A stretch of DNA of 64,000 nucleotides from Kordia sp. (GCA_002733415.1 NVVR01000003.1:100103-164102), one strand, 5' to 3'. Shown: positions 54,215-61,896, numbered from the stretch's first letter. A program made the numbers and translations. The notes: generated by a model not told the origin, from the letters alone.

Positions 54215-54964
54215 ATGAATACTATAAAATACGTTTTACTTTTTGTTTTAGCTATAAGTCTTTTTTCGTGTAGTGATGATGATGCCCCAACTTGTAAAGA
54301 GCTAACTTGGTACCAAGACGCTGATGGTGATACTTTAGGAAACTTGCTTGTTACATTAGAATCTTGTAATCAGCCTGATGGTTATGTGGGGAATAGTGAT
54401 GATATTGATGATACAGATCCTCTTAATTTAGATCCTATTATTACTGCTCAAATAACTAATTTGTATGCCCCACAAACTGGTGGGCAGGGGCAAGGTCCGA
54501 TAGGGGGAGAATTCATAAAATTCAATTTTACATCTGGACAAACAACAACTAATGATACCGATTGGGATATTGGCTTTAGAGGAACTACAATTATTTTTAA
54601 TGGAGGAGAGGAAACAGGAAGTACAGATGAGCCAATAAGAAACGGTGTGGCAGCAGTTTATATAGCAGATGGTACTTTTGCTAGCGTAGCAAATGTTATT
54701 GAAGCTAATTTTGTTCAAGATAGTACAGGTAGTTTAGCAATACCTACCGGGTCAGGAAATGGATGGTATACTTATGATCCTACAACACATTTAATCAACC
54801 CTACAAATAATAAAATAATAGTTGTAAAAACTAGAGATGGGAAATATGTGAAAATTAAAATAATAAGTTATTATAAAGATTTAGATTCATCAAATTCTGC
54901 ATACGCTAGATATTTCACCTTTGATTATGTATATCAGCCGAATAATGGAATAAACTCTTTTTAA
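54215..54964 (+). CDS. HmuY-like lipoprotein with MopE-type Asp-rich motif
   Basis: 249 residues. Lipoprotein signal (Cys19 in LFSCSDDD) with an acidic surface-export-like start. Residues 30-72 (LTWYQDADGDTLGN ... SCNQPDGYVGNSDDIDDTDP) look like the Asp-rich MopE-type calcium/metal-binding motif. The rest (about 75-249; GGEFIKFNFTSGQ, TDWDIGFRGTTIIFNGG, GWYTYDPTTHLINPTNNKII, YARYFTFDYVYQ) is the HmuY beta-fold. HmuY binds haem at the surface and passes it to HmuR. Odd: the mature protein has one His (192) and no Met, so neither the His-His ligation of P. gingivalis HmuY nor Met-Met ligation of some homologues is possible. The ligand may be another porphyrin, or other residues coordinate the iron. 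Confidence 0.85.
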   Translation: MNTIKYVLLFVLAISLFSCSDDDAPTCKELTWYQDADGDTLGNLLVTLESCNQPDGYVGNSDDIDDTDPLNLDPIITAQITNLYAPQTGGQGQGPIGGEFIKFNFTSGQTTTNDTDWDIGFRGTTIIFNGGEETGSTDEPIRNGVAAVYIADGTFASVANVIEANFVQDSTGSLAIPTGSGNGWYTYDPTTHLINPTNNKIIVVKTRDGKYVKIKIISYYKDLDSSNSAYARYFTFDYVYQPNNGINSF

Positions 54965-55043
54965 ATAACTAATTATCATCACTTATTTGAATTGCCAAAA
55001 CAGAGGTGCAAGTTGTTATTTGAAGTAATATGTTGTGTCTGTA

Positions 55044-55091
55044 AAACAATCGAGTGGTATAATTCTCTAATTGTTATATCCTCGGTTGTTT
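55044..55091 (+). terminator. Palindromic hairpin element, copy A (after hmuY gene)
   Basis: AAACAATCGAG pairs with CTCGGTTGTTT (one G-T), with an inner GTATAA/TTATAT stem. It lies 80 bases after the HmuY gene and could end that transcript. A diverged copy lies 95 bases downstream. Confidence 0.55.
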
Positions 55092-55185
55092 AAAAAAGTA
55101 GATAAGAATAAGTGTCTTTTATAGAAATAACTAAAATACAGAATCTCAATTTTTTTATGGGGCGTAATTGAATAGTTCTGTTATT

Positions 55186-55230
55186 ATAATTGAGTGTTGT
55201 AAGCAGCTAACGCTTATACGCTCGATTATT
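55186..55230 (+). repeat. Palindromic hairpin element, copy B
   Basis: TAATTGAGTGTTGTAAGC pairs with GCTTATACGCTCGATTA: 17 pairs including G-T, with a single bulge. It aligns with copy A (GAGTG.T.TAA ... TTATA..CTCG.TT.TTTAAAAA). The ~300 bp between 54964 and 55267 hold only these two elements. Confidence 0.55.
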
Positions 55231-55266
55231 TAAAAAACCATGTAATCAAATTTAACCTTTTATATT

Positions 55267-56538
55267 ATGAAAAAACAATACATTTTAATAGTATTGGTAC
55301 TATTATACTGCCTAAACTCTAGCTACGCGCAATGTGATACAGCGGTTGCAATAGTAGATGAAGGATTTGAATCATACACAAGTGGTGGTTCTTTAGCTAA
55401 TGCTAATACTTGCTGGACAGCTTTAGATAATAATTCATTAAGCACTTATATTGGTATAAGAGATACTGGAGCAAATACGGGTTCTAAGTGTATTTCTGCG
55501 TATACTTTTTTTGGAGAGGACTCTGTTCTTTATTATGTAAGTCCTAAACTAAATTCTATTAATGGAACTCATTTGGCTGATTTTTATGTAAACGCATCAA
55601 ATGCTGCAACTTTAGAAATGGGCACTATGAGCGATCCTAATGATATAAGTACATTTACTTCAGTATCGGGTGTAAGTAATATTCCAACAACTTATACAAA
55701 GTTTAGTTCAGGAATAGTTGCAAGTACTTCAGACGAATATTTTGTAGTGAAAATCTCAGCACCTTCAAATCATACCTCAATAAAATTTGATGATTTTAAA
55801 TGGCAAAGTGTTTGTGAAACTCCTGTAGCTACATTAGACGATGATTTTGCTGCATATACTGCAGGTACTGGTAATCCTATGCCTAGATGTTGGAATGCTA
55901 TCGGAGCGGTTGCTGCTGGTATTAGAACTGGTGGTGTTTCAGATTCTAATTGTATAATGACCTATGATTCTACCGTAGGAGATATGTACATTGTAGCACC
56001 TAAATTAAATACTATAAACGGTAATTATCAGGCAGATTTTAAAATTAAAGCAAATAATTCAACTGCCACTTACCAAGTTGGAACTATGAGTGATAATATC
56101 AATATGAATACATTTACATCTTTAGGTTCTAGTACTGCAATTATAAATAGCTTTGTACAAGTAAATACAGGAGATATTGCTGCAAGTGCTAATGAGTATT
56201 TTGTTATAAAAATAACAACTAATCAACCGCATACTTCAGTAAGAATAGATGAATTTAAATGGAATGTCCCTTCTGTGTTATCAACGAATACTTTTATTTC
56301 TGACGAGTTTGGAATGTATCCAAATCCATCAGAGAATAAGCAAGTTATTGTACAAATGAATTCTAGTACACTAAATAAAGTATCAGTATTTGATTTAAAA
56401 GGTAGACAAGTTTATACTGCAACATACAGAGGTAAAACAGCAAATCTTAACTTATCTAGTTTAATATCAGGGATGTATTTTGTAAATGTAACTGATCAGA
56501 ATAATAATACAGTTACTAAAAAACTTATTCTTAAATAG
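55267..56538 (+). CDS. T9SS-secreted protein with two tandem domains
   Basis: 423 residues: signal peptide (YILIVLVLLYCLNSSYAQ), two copies of a ~155-residue beta-sandwich (about 22-180 and 182-335) and a C-terminal T9SS sorting domain (FGMYPNPSENKQVIVQMNSS ... GMYFVNVTDQNNN). Each copy has FESYTSGG/FAAYTAGT, a CW motif, VSPKLNSINGTHLADF/VAPKLNTINGNYQADF, VGTMSD and a DEYFVVKI/NEYFVIKI strand, resembling adhesion- or carbohydrate-binding jellyroll domains. Function is unknown. It follows the HmuY gene after 300 bp, but the hairpins between make co-transcription unlikely. Exported to the cell surface. Confidence 0.85.
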   Translation: MKKQYILIVLVLLYCLNSSYAQCDTAVAIVDEGFESYTSGGSLANANTCWTALDNNSLSTYIGIRDTGANTGSKCISAYTFFGEDSVLYYVSPKLNSINGTHLADFYVNASNAATLEMGTMSDPNDISTFTSVSGVSNIPTTYTKFSSGIVASTSDEYFVVKISAPSNHTSIKFDDFKWQSVCETPVATLDDDFAAYTAGTGNPMPRCWNAIGAVAAGIRTGGVSDSNCIMTYDSTVGDMYIVAPKLNTINGNYQADFKIKANNSTATYQVGTMSDNINMNTFTSLGSSTAIINSFVQVNTGDIAASANEYFVIKITTNQPHTSVRIDEFKWNVPSVLSTNTFISDEFGMYPNPSENKQVIVQMNSSTLNKVSVFDLKGRQVYTATYRGKTANLNLSSLISGMYFVNVTDQNNNTVTKKLILK

Positions 56539-56543
56539 GCTAC

Positions 56544-56599
56544 TTAGTACTATGCAAAAAAGGTTGTCTATTCAGACAACCTTTTTTGCATAGTACTAA
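56544..56599. terminator. Bidirectional terminator, 26-bp perfect inverted repeat
   Basis: 56544-56569 and 56574-56599 are exact reverse complements around a 4-base loop, with A6/T6 runs inside the stem. It separates the convergent T9SS and imelysin genes. Confidence 0.9.
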
Positions 56600-56613
56600 A
56601 ATAAGAGGTTTAA

Positions 56614-57696
56614 TTAATCACCATCATTATCAGTAGAAGTAATAATAATAGATAAAGCACTTCTAATATCTACTGCTAAAACAACTAATATTTCTTGTAA
56701 TTGTTCATGAATTTCGCGGACCTTATTAGGGGAATTATTAATGCTATAAGCTATTGTTCCGTTTAAATTTGTCAAGGACGCTATTATGGTATCTATTTTG
56801 TTCTGTAATGAATTATTTAATAGTTCATTTCCAGTAATAGCACTAATATTATTTGATAAACCAAGCCCTTGACTGTTAAAAAATACTTCTTTAACACTTT
56901 TTAAATTTTCAATAATTAACTCTTTGGAGTAACCACTATATCTTGCTTGTAATTCATCAAGATTTACATTGTTGGAATTTTCTAAGCCAGCAGATTTGCC
57001 AATTTTGGTTACTTTAGCGGTATCTACCACATTGTAGCAACCATTAAAAAGCATGTTTATAGAGTTACTCAAGCCAGTTTCTGTATTATTAATAAAAGTG
57101 GTTAAATAATTATCACCATTAGCTTGCCATAAATTGTATAAATCGGCAGCTTTTTCTTGTTGATTTTCTGAAATAAACTTTAAATATAAAAGGCGCTTAT
57201 TTTCGTTAATAAAGCTATTATGGATGGTAGTTATATCACTGTGAAAAAGAAGGTATTCTATGCCAGATAAAGTTTTTGCTTGAGGGCTTAATTGCGATAC
57301 ATTTTCTGCGGTAATTTCAGGACTATTAGCAATAAAGTTATCGATAGCAATCGCATAAGTAGGCCAATTGTATAAGGCTTGATGAAAATAACGACTTTTA
57401 GCTTCTCCTATATTAAAAGCGTAAATATGGGCATAAGCTTTTGCAGCTTCTTTCCAATTGGTTTGCATAAGGATTACTCCGTTTTCGCTAGGTGTATTAA
57501 CATAGTTTTGTACAGTATTGTTTAGATTTTCACATGCAGTTTTAAACTGAGTAATTTTAGGTAAAACAACTTGACTTCCTATGTCATTTAACATAGCTGT
57601 ATTGTCAAACGAATAGGCGTCATCATTAATATTTTTATTATTACAACTTACTATAATAAAAATAAATAATACGTTACTAATGATATAGTTTTTCAT
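56614..57696 (-). CDS. Imelysin-family lipoprotein, second locus
   Basis: 360 residues; lipoprotein signal (Cys18 in FIIVSCNN). Imelysin-type helices: TNWKEAAKAYAHIYAFNIGE, ARYSGYSKELIIENLKSVKE and VLAVDIRSALSIIIT, ending STDNDGD. At the GxHxxE position it has LSGIEYLLFHSD, where the Glu is kept but the His is missing. It is a paralogue of the imelysin at 15401 (same overall layout and DNDGD end). Last gene of an operon with a di-haem oxidoreductase and another imelysin. Likely a periplasmic or surface iron-uptake component. Confidence 0.85.
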   Translation of the reverse strand: MKNYIISNVLFIFIIVSCNNKNINDDAYSFDNTAMLNDIGSQVVLPKITQFKTACENLNNTVQNYVNTPSENGVILMQTNWKEAAKAYAHIYAFNIGEAKSRYFHQALYNWPTYAIAIDNFIANSPEITAENVSQLSPQAKTLSGIEYLLFHSDITTIHNSFINENKRLLYLKFISENQQEKAADLYNLWQANGDNYLTTFINNTETGLSNSINMLFNGCYNVVDTAKVTKIGKSAGLENSNNVNLDELQARYSGYSKELIIENLKSVKEVFFNSQGLGLSNNISAITGNELLNNSLQNKIDTIIASLTNLNGTIAYSINNSPNKVREIHEQLQEILVVLAVDIRSALSIIITSTDNDGD

Positions 57697-57706
57697 AATG
57701 AAATAT

Positions 57707-59107
57707 TTATAGTGAATTAATAAAAGCGATTACTTGTTGTCTTTCTTTAGTTGCTAAATTCATAAATTTTTGTTTAGAGGTTTCTGCTTCACCTCCATGC
57801 CAAAGAATGGCTTCTTCAATATTTTGTGCTCTACCATCATGAAGTAAATTGGTGTGGTTATTAACAGTTTCTATTAATCCAATTCCCCATAACGGTTGTG
57901 TGCGCCATTCGTTACCGTTGGCTAAAAAGTCATCCCTATTATCGGCTAAATCATCTCCCATATCATGTAATAAAAAATCAGAATAAGGGTGAAAGGTTAT
58001 ATTTTCTAAATATGAATTTGTAGGGTAGTTATTGCTGGTAGTGAAATTAGTAGCATGACATTTCTTACAGTCGACTTGTTTAAATAATAACTTTCCTTGA
58101 AGGACATCATTATCCATATAATTACGTCTTGTAGGTACTGCTAAAGCACTTTGGTAAAAAGTGATTTGATCTAGTTGTGAATCTGTAACTTCTGGTGTTC
58201 CTCCATTAGCCGAATTTTGGCAATCGTTTTGAGGTGATGGGCAGTTTTGTTCAGAAAAAATAGTAGTGGTTAACCCTAAATCACCATTTAAAGCACCAGC
58301 TACTTGTTGGCGTAAACTTGGTTGATTAGCTTTCCATCCGAATTTGCCAATGTTTAAGGTTTGGTTAATGGCATCCCAAACATAATTTGCTTTACCTGAT
58401 ATCTCATCTTTGTCAACATCGTTTACATCAACATTGGTTATAATACTAGCTTCGTCTAAGGCGTCTATTAAACCTAATCCTATTACTTGCTGACCAACTC
58501 TTGGAGAAAAATTGAAGTTCTCTATAGGACCAAATTGTTCGTCAGTAAAACTATAAGTGGGTTTTAAAAGTTGATAAGAAGTACCATCTGGATACGTTCC
58601 ATTAATAACATTTTGAGTCATAATAACTTTAGCTTCGTGTGGTATATTAAGATTGGCTTGATCTTGTATTTGCCCACCATAAATTGGGTGTCCTAGTGGT
58701 CCACCATGTGCATCCTGCCCATTGATACTAACTCTTACTAAAAAACCTTCGCTATTTTGTCCGTTAGTATGTGGTTTTCCTCTACCATCTTTAAAATGAC
58801 AAGCAGAGCAAGAACGAGCGTTAAAAGTTGGTCCCAATCCATCTCTAGCAGTTGTGGAAGCAGGAGCTGAAACCCAGGCTTGATTAAAAAGAGAGTTACC
58901 AGTTGCAAAAGTGGCGCTTTCCTGAAAACTTAAGCCAGGTATTTCTTTTCCGAAAGCATTGTTACTGGTAGAATAAACGCTTAAATCTCCAGTTAAAAAT
59001 TCTTCTCCATCTTCATAAATTGAGATGTAGAAATCTTCATTTTTGTCAGAGCAAGAACAAATTAAATAAAGTACAAATAAGCATGTGAGTTTTAGGTATT
59101 TCTTCAT
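57707..59107 (-). CDS. Di-haem oxidoreductase (DHOR family) lipoprotein
   Basis: 466 residues with a lipoprotein signal (Cys17/Cys19 in LICSCSDKN). Two haem c-binding motifs are visible, CSACH (Cys100, Cys103, His104) and CKKCH (Cys347, Cys350, His351). Around them lie GLGPTFNARSCSACHFKDGR, HGGPLGHPIYGGQIQDQ, VGQQVIGLGLIDALDE, PLWGIGLI and HDGRAQNIEEAILWHGGEA, which identify the DUF1111/DHOR 'thiol oxidoreductase' family. It should be a periplasmic electron-transfer or peroxidase-like enzyme. It lies between two imelysin genes (10 and ~85 bases away), a combination known in Bacteroidota and proteobacteria. Substrate unknown. Confidence 0.9.
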   Translation of the reverse strand: MKKYLKLTCLFVLYLICSCSDKNEDFYISIYEDGEEFLTGDLSVYSTSNNAFGKEIPGLSFQESATFATGNSLFNQAWVSAPASTTARDGLGPTFNARSCSACHFKDGRGKPHTNGQNSEGFLVRVSINGQDAHGGPLGHPIYGGQIQDQANLNIPHEAKVIMTQNVINGTYPDGTSYQLLKPTYSFTDEQFGPIENFNFSPRVGQQVIGLGLIDALDEASIITNVDVNDVDKDEISGKANYVWDAINQTLNIGKFGWKANQPSLRQQVAGALNGDLGLTTTIFSEQNCPSPQNDCQNSANGGTPEVTDSQLDQITFYQSALAVPTRRNYMDNDVLQGKLLFKQVDCKKCHATNFTTSNNYPTNSYLENITFHPYSDFLLHDMGDDLADNRDDFLANGNEWRTQPLWGIGLIETVNNHTNLLHDGRAQNIEEAILWHGGEAETSKQKFMNLATKERQQVIAFINSL

Positions 59108-59140
59108 AATGGATATCAGGGTTTATAAAATGCAAAAAGC

Positions 59141-59172
59141 ACTGAGTAAGTTTTTAGACTCACTCAGTGCAA
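59141..59172 (-). terminator. Hairpin between the imelysin and di-haem oxidoreductase genes
   Basis: GCACTGAGT and ACTCAGTGC pair around a 14-base loop, 20 bases after the upstream imelysin stop. It may partly terminate or process the transcript before the downstream genes. Confidence 0.6.
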
Positions 59173-59192
59173 ATTATTAGGATTTATTTAGG

Positions 59193-60440
59193 CTATGAAT
59201 TCAAATTAATTCCTAATACTAATGCAGAAGCACTAATCTCGTTAGCTAAATTTTCTAAGGCCTGTACACCTTGCATTACAGGACCAAATGAGCTATCTGA
59301 AGAGCTTTCTATAGTGATTAATTCATCAAAAGGTTTACTATGATTGGCTATAACATTAACTTTGGTTTTTGCTTCATTAAGAGCATCTAATAACTTTTGC
59401 CCTTGAGTAGCATCAACTTGATTTACTAACTGATAAAAAGAGGCTCCGCTTATGTTGTCATAGGTACCTTCAACAACGTTAAATACACCTCTCGCGTTTG
59501 CATAAACATCACGGTGAGTATTATCAGAAAAACAAGAATGTTCATCTTCTTGGCCTAAACCGTTAATACCTCCAGTTGAGTTTACAGGCGCAATCATACG
59601 CTCAGATGATAACTCATCTCCAGCCATAAAAAAGGCTCCGTGAACAAATTGCTTAATTGCTATATCTTCATTTAAAGCTTCAAAAACAACTCTGTAAGCA
59701 CCTCCAACAGCCCAAGTATTTTTTAAAGCTAATAGGTCAGTGACAAGTAAATCAGTTGCAGTTTGTAAATATGTTTTTCTTCTTGCAGTATTAGCATCTG
59801 TGGTATAATCTGTCAGTGGTCTTTGACCTGGTGTATTAGCAGAAGGAATGGTATTGTCTTGCCCCCATAATAAGAACTCAATAGCGTGCCAACCAGTGCT
59901 AACATTTTTTTCAGGAGAACCAATACTATTTCCATCGGTATTTGCTCCAGTAATTAAAGCTTGAGTAATCGCATCTGCTCCGGCAATAATTCCACCACTA
60001 TGATTACCGGCATAAGCTTCAGTACCTGTTAGTACGTAGTCAATATATCCTTCATCACAAGGCCAAGCATTTAATTGCCCTTCGTTTTCAATACCCCAAG
60101 GGTTAGAAGCAGATTGAGCTACATCAATTGGACTGTTAGTTTCACGTACAACTTCAGATTGACCGTAAGGTTCACGAGCATCTAACCAAGCTTGCTTCAC
60201 TTGTGTTAATCCAGCTGCAGTAGGTGTTGCTACAAACTCATTCACTTTAGTTTGTAGTATAACAGCTTTATTGTAACTATCAGTATAATTTTGAGCTACC
60301 ATTTTAGCGTAATTAGTAATAACAGCTTCTTTTGATACTGATACTTGCTCGACAACAGGGTTGGAGTCATCATCTGAACAACTTAAAATCACACCAAATA
60401 TTGATGCTAAAAGAGCCCCTTTTAAAATTGTTTGTTTCAT
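59193..60440 (-). CDS. Imelysin (peptidase M75, IrpA/EfeO-like) lipoprotein
   Basis: 415 residues from the ATG at 60440 (MKQTILKGALLASIFGVILS, Cys21, then SDDD); an in-frame ATG at 60509 would start upstream of the promoter. This is the canonical member: GxHxxE is intact in STGWHAIEFLLWGQD (Gly183, His185, Glu188). Other landmarks are AWLDAREPYGQSEVVRE, NAWPCDEGYIDYVL, AVGGAYRVVFEAL and SCFSDNTHRDVYANARG. It is about 50 residues longer than the two degenerate paralogues in this window. It is first in its operon, with a TATATTTGC promoter flanked by two putative iron operators, so strong iron repression is expected. Confidence 0.92.
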   Translation of the reverse strand: MKQTILKGALLASIFGVILSCSDDDSNPVVEQVSVSKEAVITNYAKMVAQNYTDSYNKAVILQTKVNEFVATPTAAGLTQVKQAWLDAREPYGQSEVVRETNSPIDVAQSASNPWGIENEGQLNAWPCDEGYIDYVLTGTEAYAGNHSGGIIAGADAITQALITGANTDGNSIGSPEKNVSTGWHAIEFLLWGQDNTIPSANTPGQRPLTDYTTDANTARRKTYLQTATDLLVTDLLALKNTWAVGGAYRVVFEALNEDIAIKQFVHGAFFMAGDELSSERMIAPVNSTGGINGLGQEDEHSCFSDNTHRDVYANARGVFNVVEGTYDNISGASFYQLVNQVDATQGQKLLDALNEAKTKVNVIANHSKPFDELITIESSSDSSFGPVMQGVQALENLANEISASALVLGINLNS

Positions 60441-60453
60441 TGTTAACTTATGT

Positions 60454-60476
60454 TTATTTAGAATAAATTTAATTAA
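60454..60476 (+). promoter_or_regulatory. Putative iron-responsive operator, copy 6
   Basis: TTATTTAGA, 8 bases, AATTAA: downstream of the -7 box of the minus-strand imelysin operon, between promoter and start codon. Confidence 0.6.
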
Positions 60477-60485
60477 GCAAATATA
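60477..60485 (-). promoter_or_regulatory. -7 box of the second imelysin operon
   Basis: On the minus strand this reads TATATTTGC, an exact consensus match, 37 bases upstream of the start at 60440 and immediately beside operator copy 6. Confidence 0.65.
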
Positions 60486-60512
60486 ACCACCTATAAATTC
60501 ATTAAGCAAGCT

Positions 60513-60535
60513 TTATTTAGAATAAATTAAAATAA
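60513..60535 (+). promoter_or_regulatory. Putative iron-responsive operator, copy 7
   Basis: TTATTTAGA, 8 bases, AAATAA: a full motif covering the expected -33 region of the same promoter, 36 bases from copy 6. Two sites bracketing one -7 box suggest tight control. Confidence 0.65.
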
Positions 60536-60596
60536 AAACATAAAATGATGACTTGTAACTATTTGTGTTTTATTGAAATATGTGAGTAAAGAAAAA

Positions 60597-60634
60597 ATCC
60601 TCTATAAAGTATATGAATACACTTTATAGAGGAT
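60597..60634 (-). terminator. Terminator after the small membrane-protein gene
   Basis: A 14-bp perfect stem (ATCCTCTATAAAGT with ACTTTATAGAGGAT) and 10-base loop, followed on the minus strand by a T-run. It is downstream of the gene ending at 60656. Confidence 0.85.
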
Positions 60635-60655
60635 GAATTTTGTGTTAAAGAAATA

Positions 60656-60976
60656 TTATTCTAAACCTTCCAAATCTTGTACTGATTCTTGATTAGATTT
60701 TTCCTGACGTTGTTCAAAATTAATGTCTTCGGCAATTTTATCAGTAATTAATAATGCTCTACCAGAAGAAACAAGCGCCCCAAGTATTGCTAAACCAATA
60801 ATAATTTTTGGAAACAGGAGGTTACTATTTTCGTTTTGATAAATTTTATAAAGGACTATTCCACAAACAATTGTTATTATAGCTGGAAATACCGTTAAAT
60901 TTCCAATCGGAAAAATAGTAAATGCAATAGTTATGATGATGCCTAAAATGGCAATGATTGATGTTAATAATTTCAT
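60656..60976 (-). CDS. Small membrane protein, unknown family
   Basis: 106 residues: three hydrophobic helices (LTSIIAILGIIITIAFTIF; VFPAIITIVCGIVLYKIY; IIIGLAILGALVSSGRALLI) and an acidic, charged cytoplasmic tail (IAEDINFEQRQEKSNQESVQ). I do not recognise a family. It follows the DUF3108 gene by about 15 bases and ends in a clear terminator, so the two are co-transcribed. Confidence 0.75.
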   Translation of the reverse strand: MKLLTSIIAILGIIITIAFTIFPIGNLTVFPAIITIVCGIVLYKIYQNENSNLLFPKIIIGLAILGALVSSGRALLITDKIAEDINFEQRQEKSNQESVQDLEGLE

Positions 60977-60991
60977 ATTTATCTTTTGTTT

Positions 60992-61777
60992 TTAATATTT
61001 TAGGTTACTAGCTTTTATTAACTTTAATTGCCCACTACCTACAGGAATACTGAATTTAATTAAAACAGGAACTTTATTTCTATCCGCTGTGATATAGATA
61101 ATGTTATTAGCTTTTCCTTTTAAAAGTTTTTCCTTTTTTACAGAAATTCCAATCTTATAACATTTTTTATATCCTAATACAGTAGAAATTGTTTCAGTTC
61201 CCATAAAAGTTAAAGTAGCAGTTTTAGATTTCCTGTCAAAAACAATATTAAAATCTTTTTGATCGCCGGTACTTGCCTTTTCTATAGGTAAATTTCTAAT
61301 ATAATATATGGTAGAAACAATATCTCTTGTATTTGAAGGGATTGTAAAATTTGCTTTTATTACTCCAGATCTTCCTCTAACATAAGTTGACTGAATACTA
61401 TTGCCTTTATAAATATACTTTTCCTTTCTTATAGTACCATTTTCATTATTGTCTCTTTTATATAACGATGGCTTTAAAGAGTAAGGACTTACATAGGCTT
61501 CATATAAATCACGAATTTTAAAAAAACTATCCCATTTTTTATAGGTATTAGCGGTACATTTTAGATGTAAATAACTGTTTTTACTTGTTTTTACTGTAGC
61601 CACCTTCATGTTAACCTCTGCAAATGTGGTTAACACACCAGACATGTTATATGATGCTTGATAACTTAAATGTTCGCTTGATTTAAACGATTTAGAACTC
61701 AATCCTTGTGATAGCCCTAGAGTGGTTGTAGCTAACAGAAGTACTACAAAATAGTTTTGGATTAATTTAATTGTCAT
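60992..61777 (-). CDS. DUF3108 periplasmic protein
   Basis: 261 residues from the ATG at 61777; the ATG at 61798 would add seven polar residues before the signal peptide (LIQNYFVVLLLATTTLGLSQ). The domain HLSYQASYNMSGVLTTFAEV ... YIRNLPIEKASTGDQKDFNI ... LTFMGTETISTVLGYKKCYK matches DUF3108, a predicted beta-barrel-like periplasmic family of unknown role. It ends ITADRNKVPVLIKFSIPVGS, typical of the family. Envelope maintenance is the usual guess. Confidence 0.85.
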   Translation of the reverse strand: MTIKLIQNYFVVLLLATTTLGLSQGLSSKSFKSSEHLSYQASYNMSGVLTTFAEVNMKVATVKTSKNSYLHLKCTANTYKKWDSFFKIRDLYEAYVSPYSLKPSLYKRDNNENGTIRKEKYIYKGNSIQSTYVRGRSGVIKANFTIPSNTRDIVSTIYYIRNLPIEKASTGDQKDFNIVFDRKSKTATLTFMGTETISTVLGYKKCYKIGISVKKEKLLKGKANNIIYITADRNKVPVLIKFSIPVGSGQLKLIKASNLKY

Positions 61778-61864
61778 AATTAATGAATATGTATGCAAAA
61801 ATAACGCATTTAAAAAGTAATTATTATAATAAAAACTTAAAAATTGACCCTATATATATAAAAA

Positions 61865-61896
61865 GTCCGCTAAACATTAAGAAATGTTTAACGGAC
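61865..61896 (-). terminator. Terminator after the HExxH protein gene
   Basis: GTCCGcTAAACATT pairs with AATGTTTAaCGGAC (one mismatch) around a 4-base loop. On the minus strand a T-rich stretch follows. Confidence 0.8.

Noticed and set aside
56544..56599. 26-bp perfect palindrome as a mobile-element end
   Set aside because: It sits exactly between two convergent stop codons and has A/T runs in the stem, so a bidirectional terminator explains it fully.
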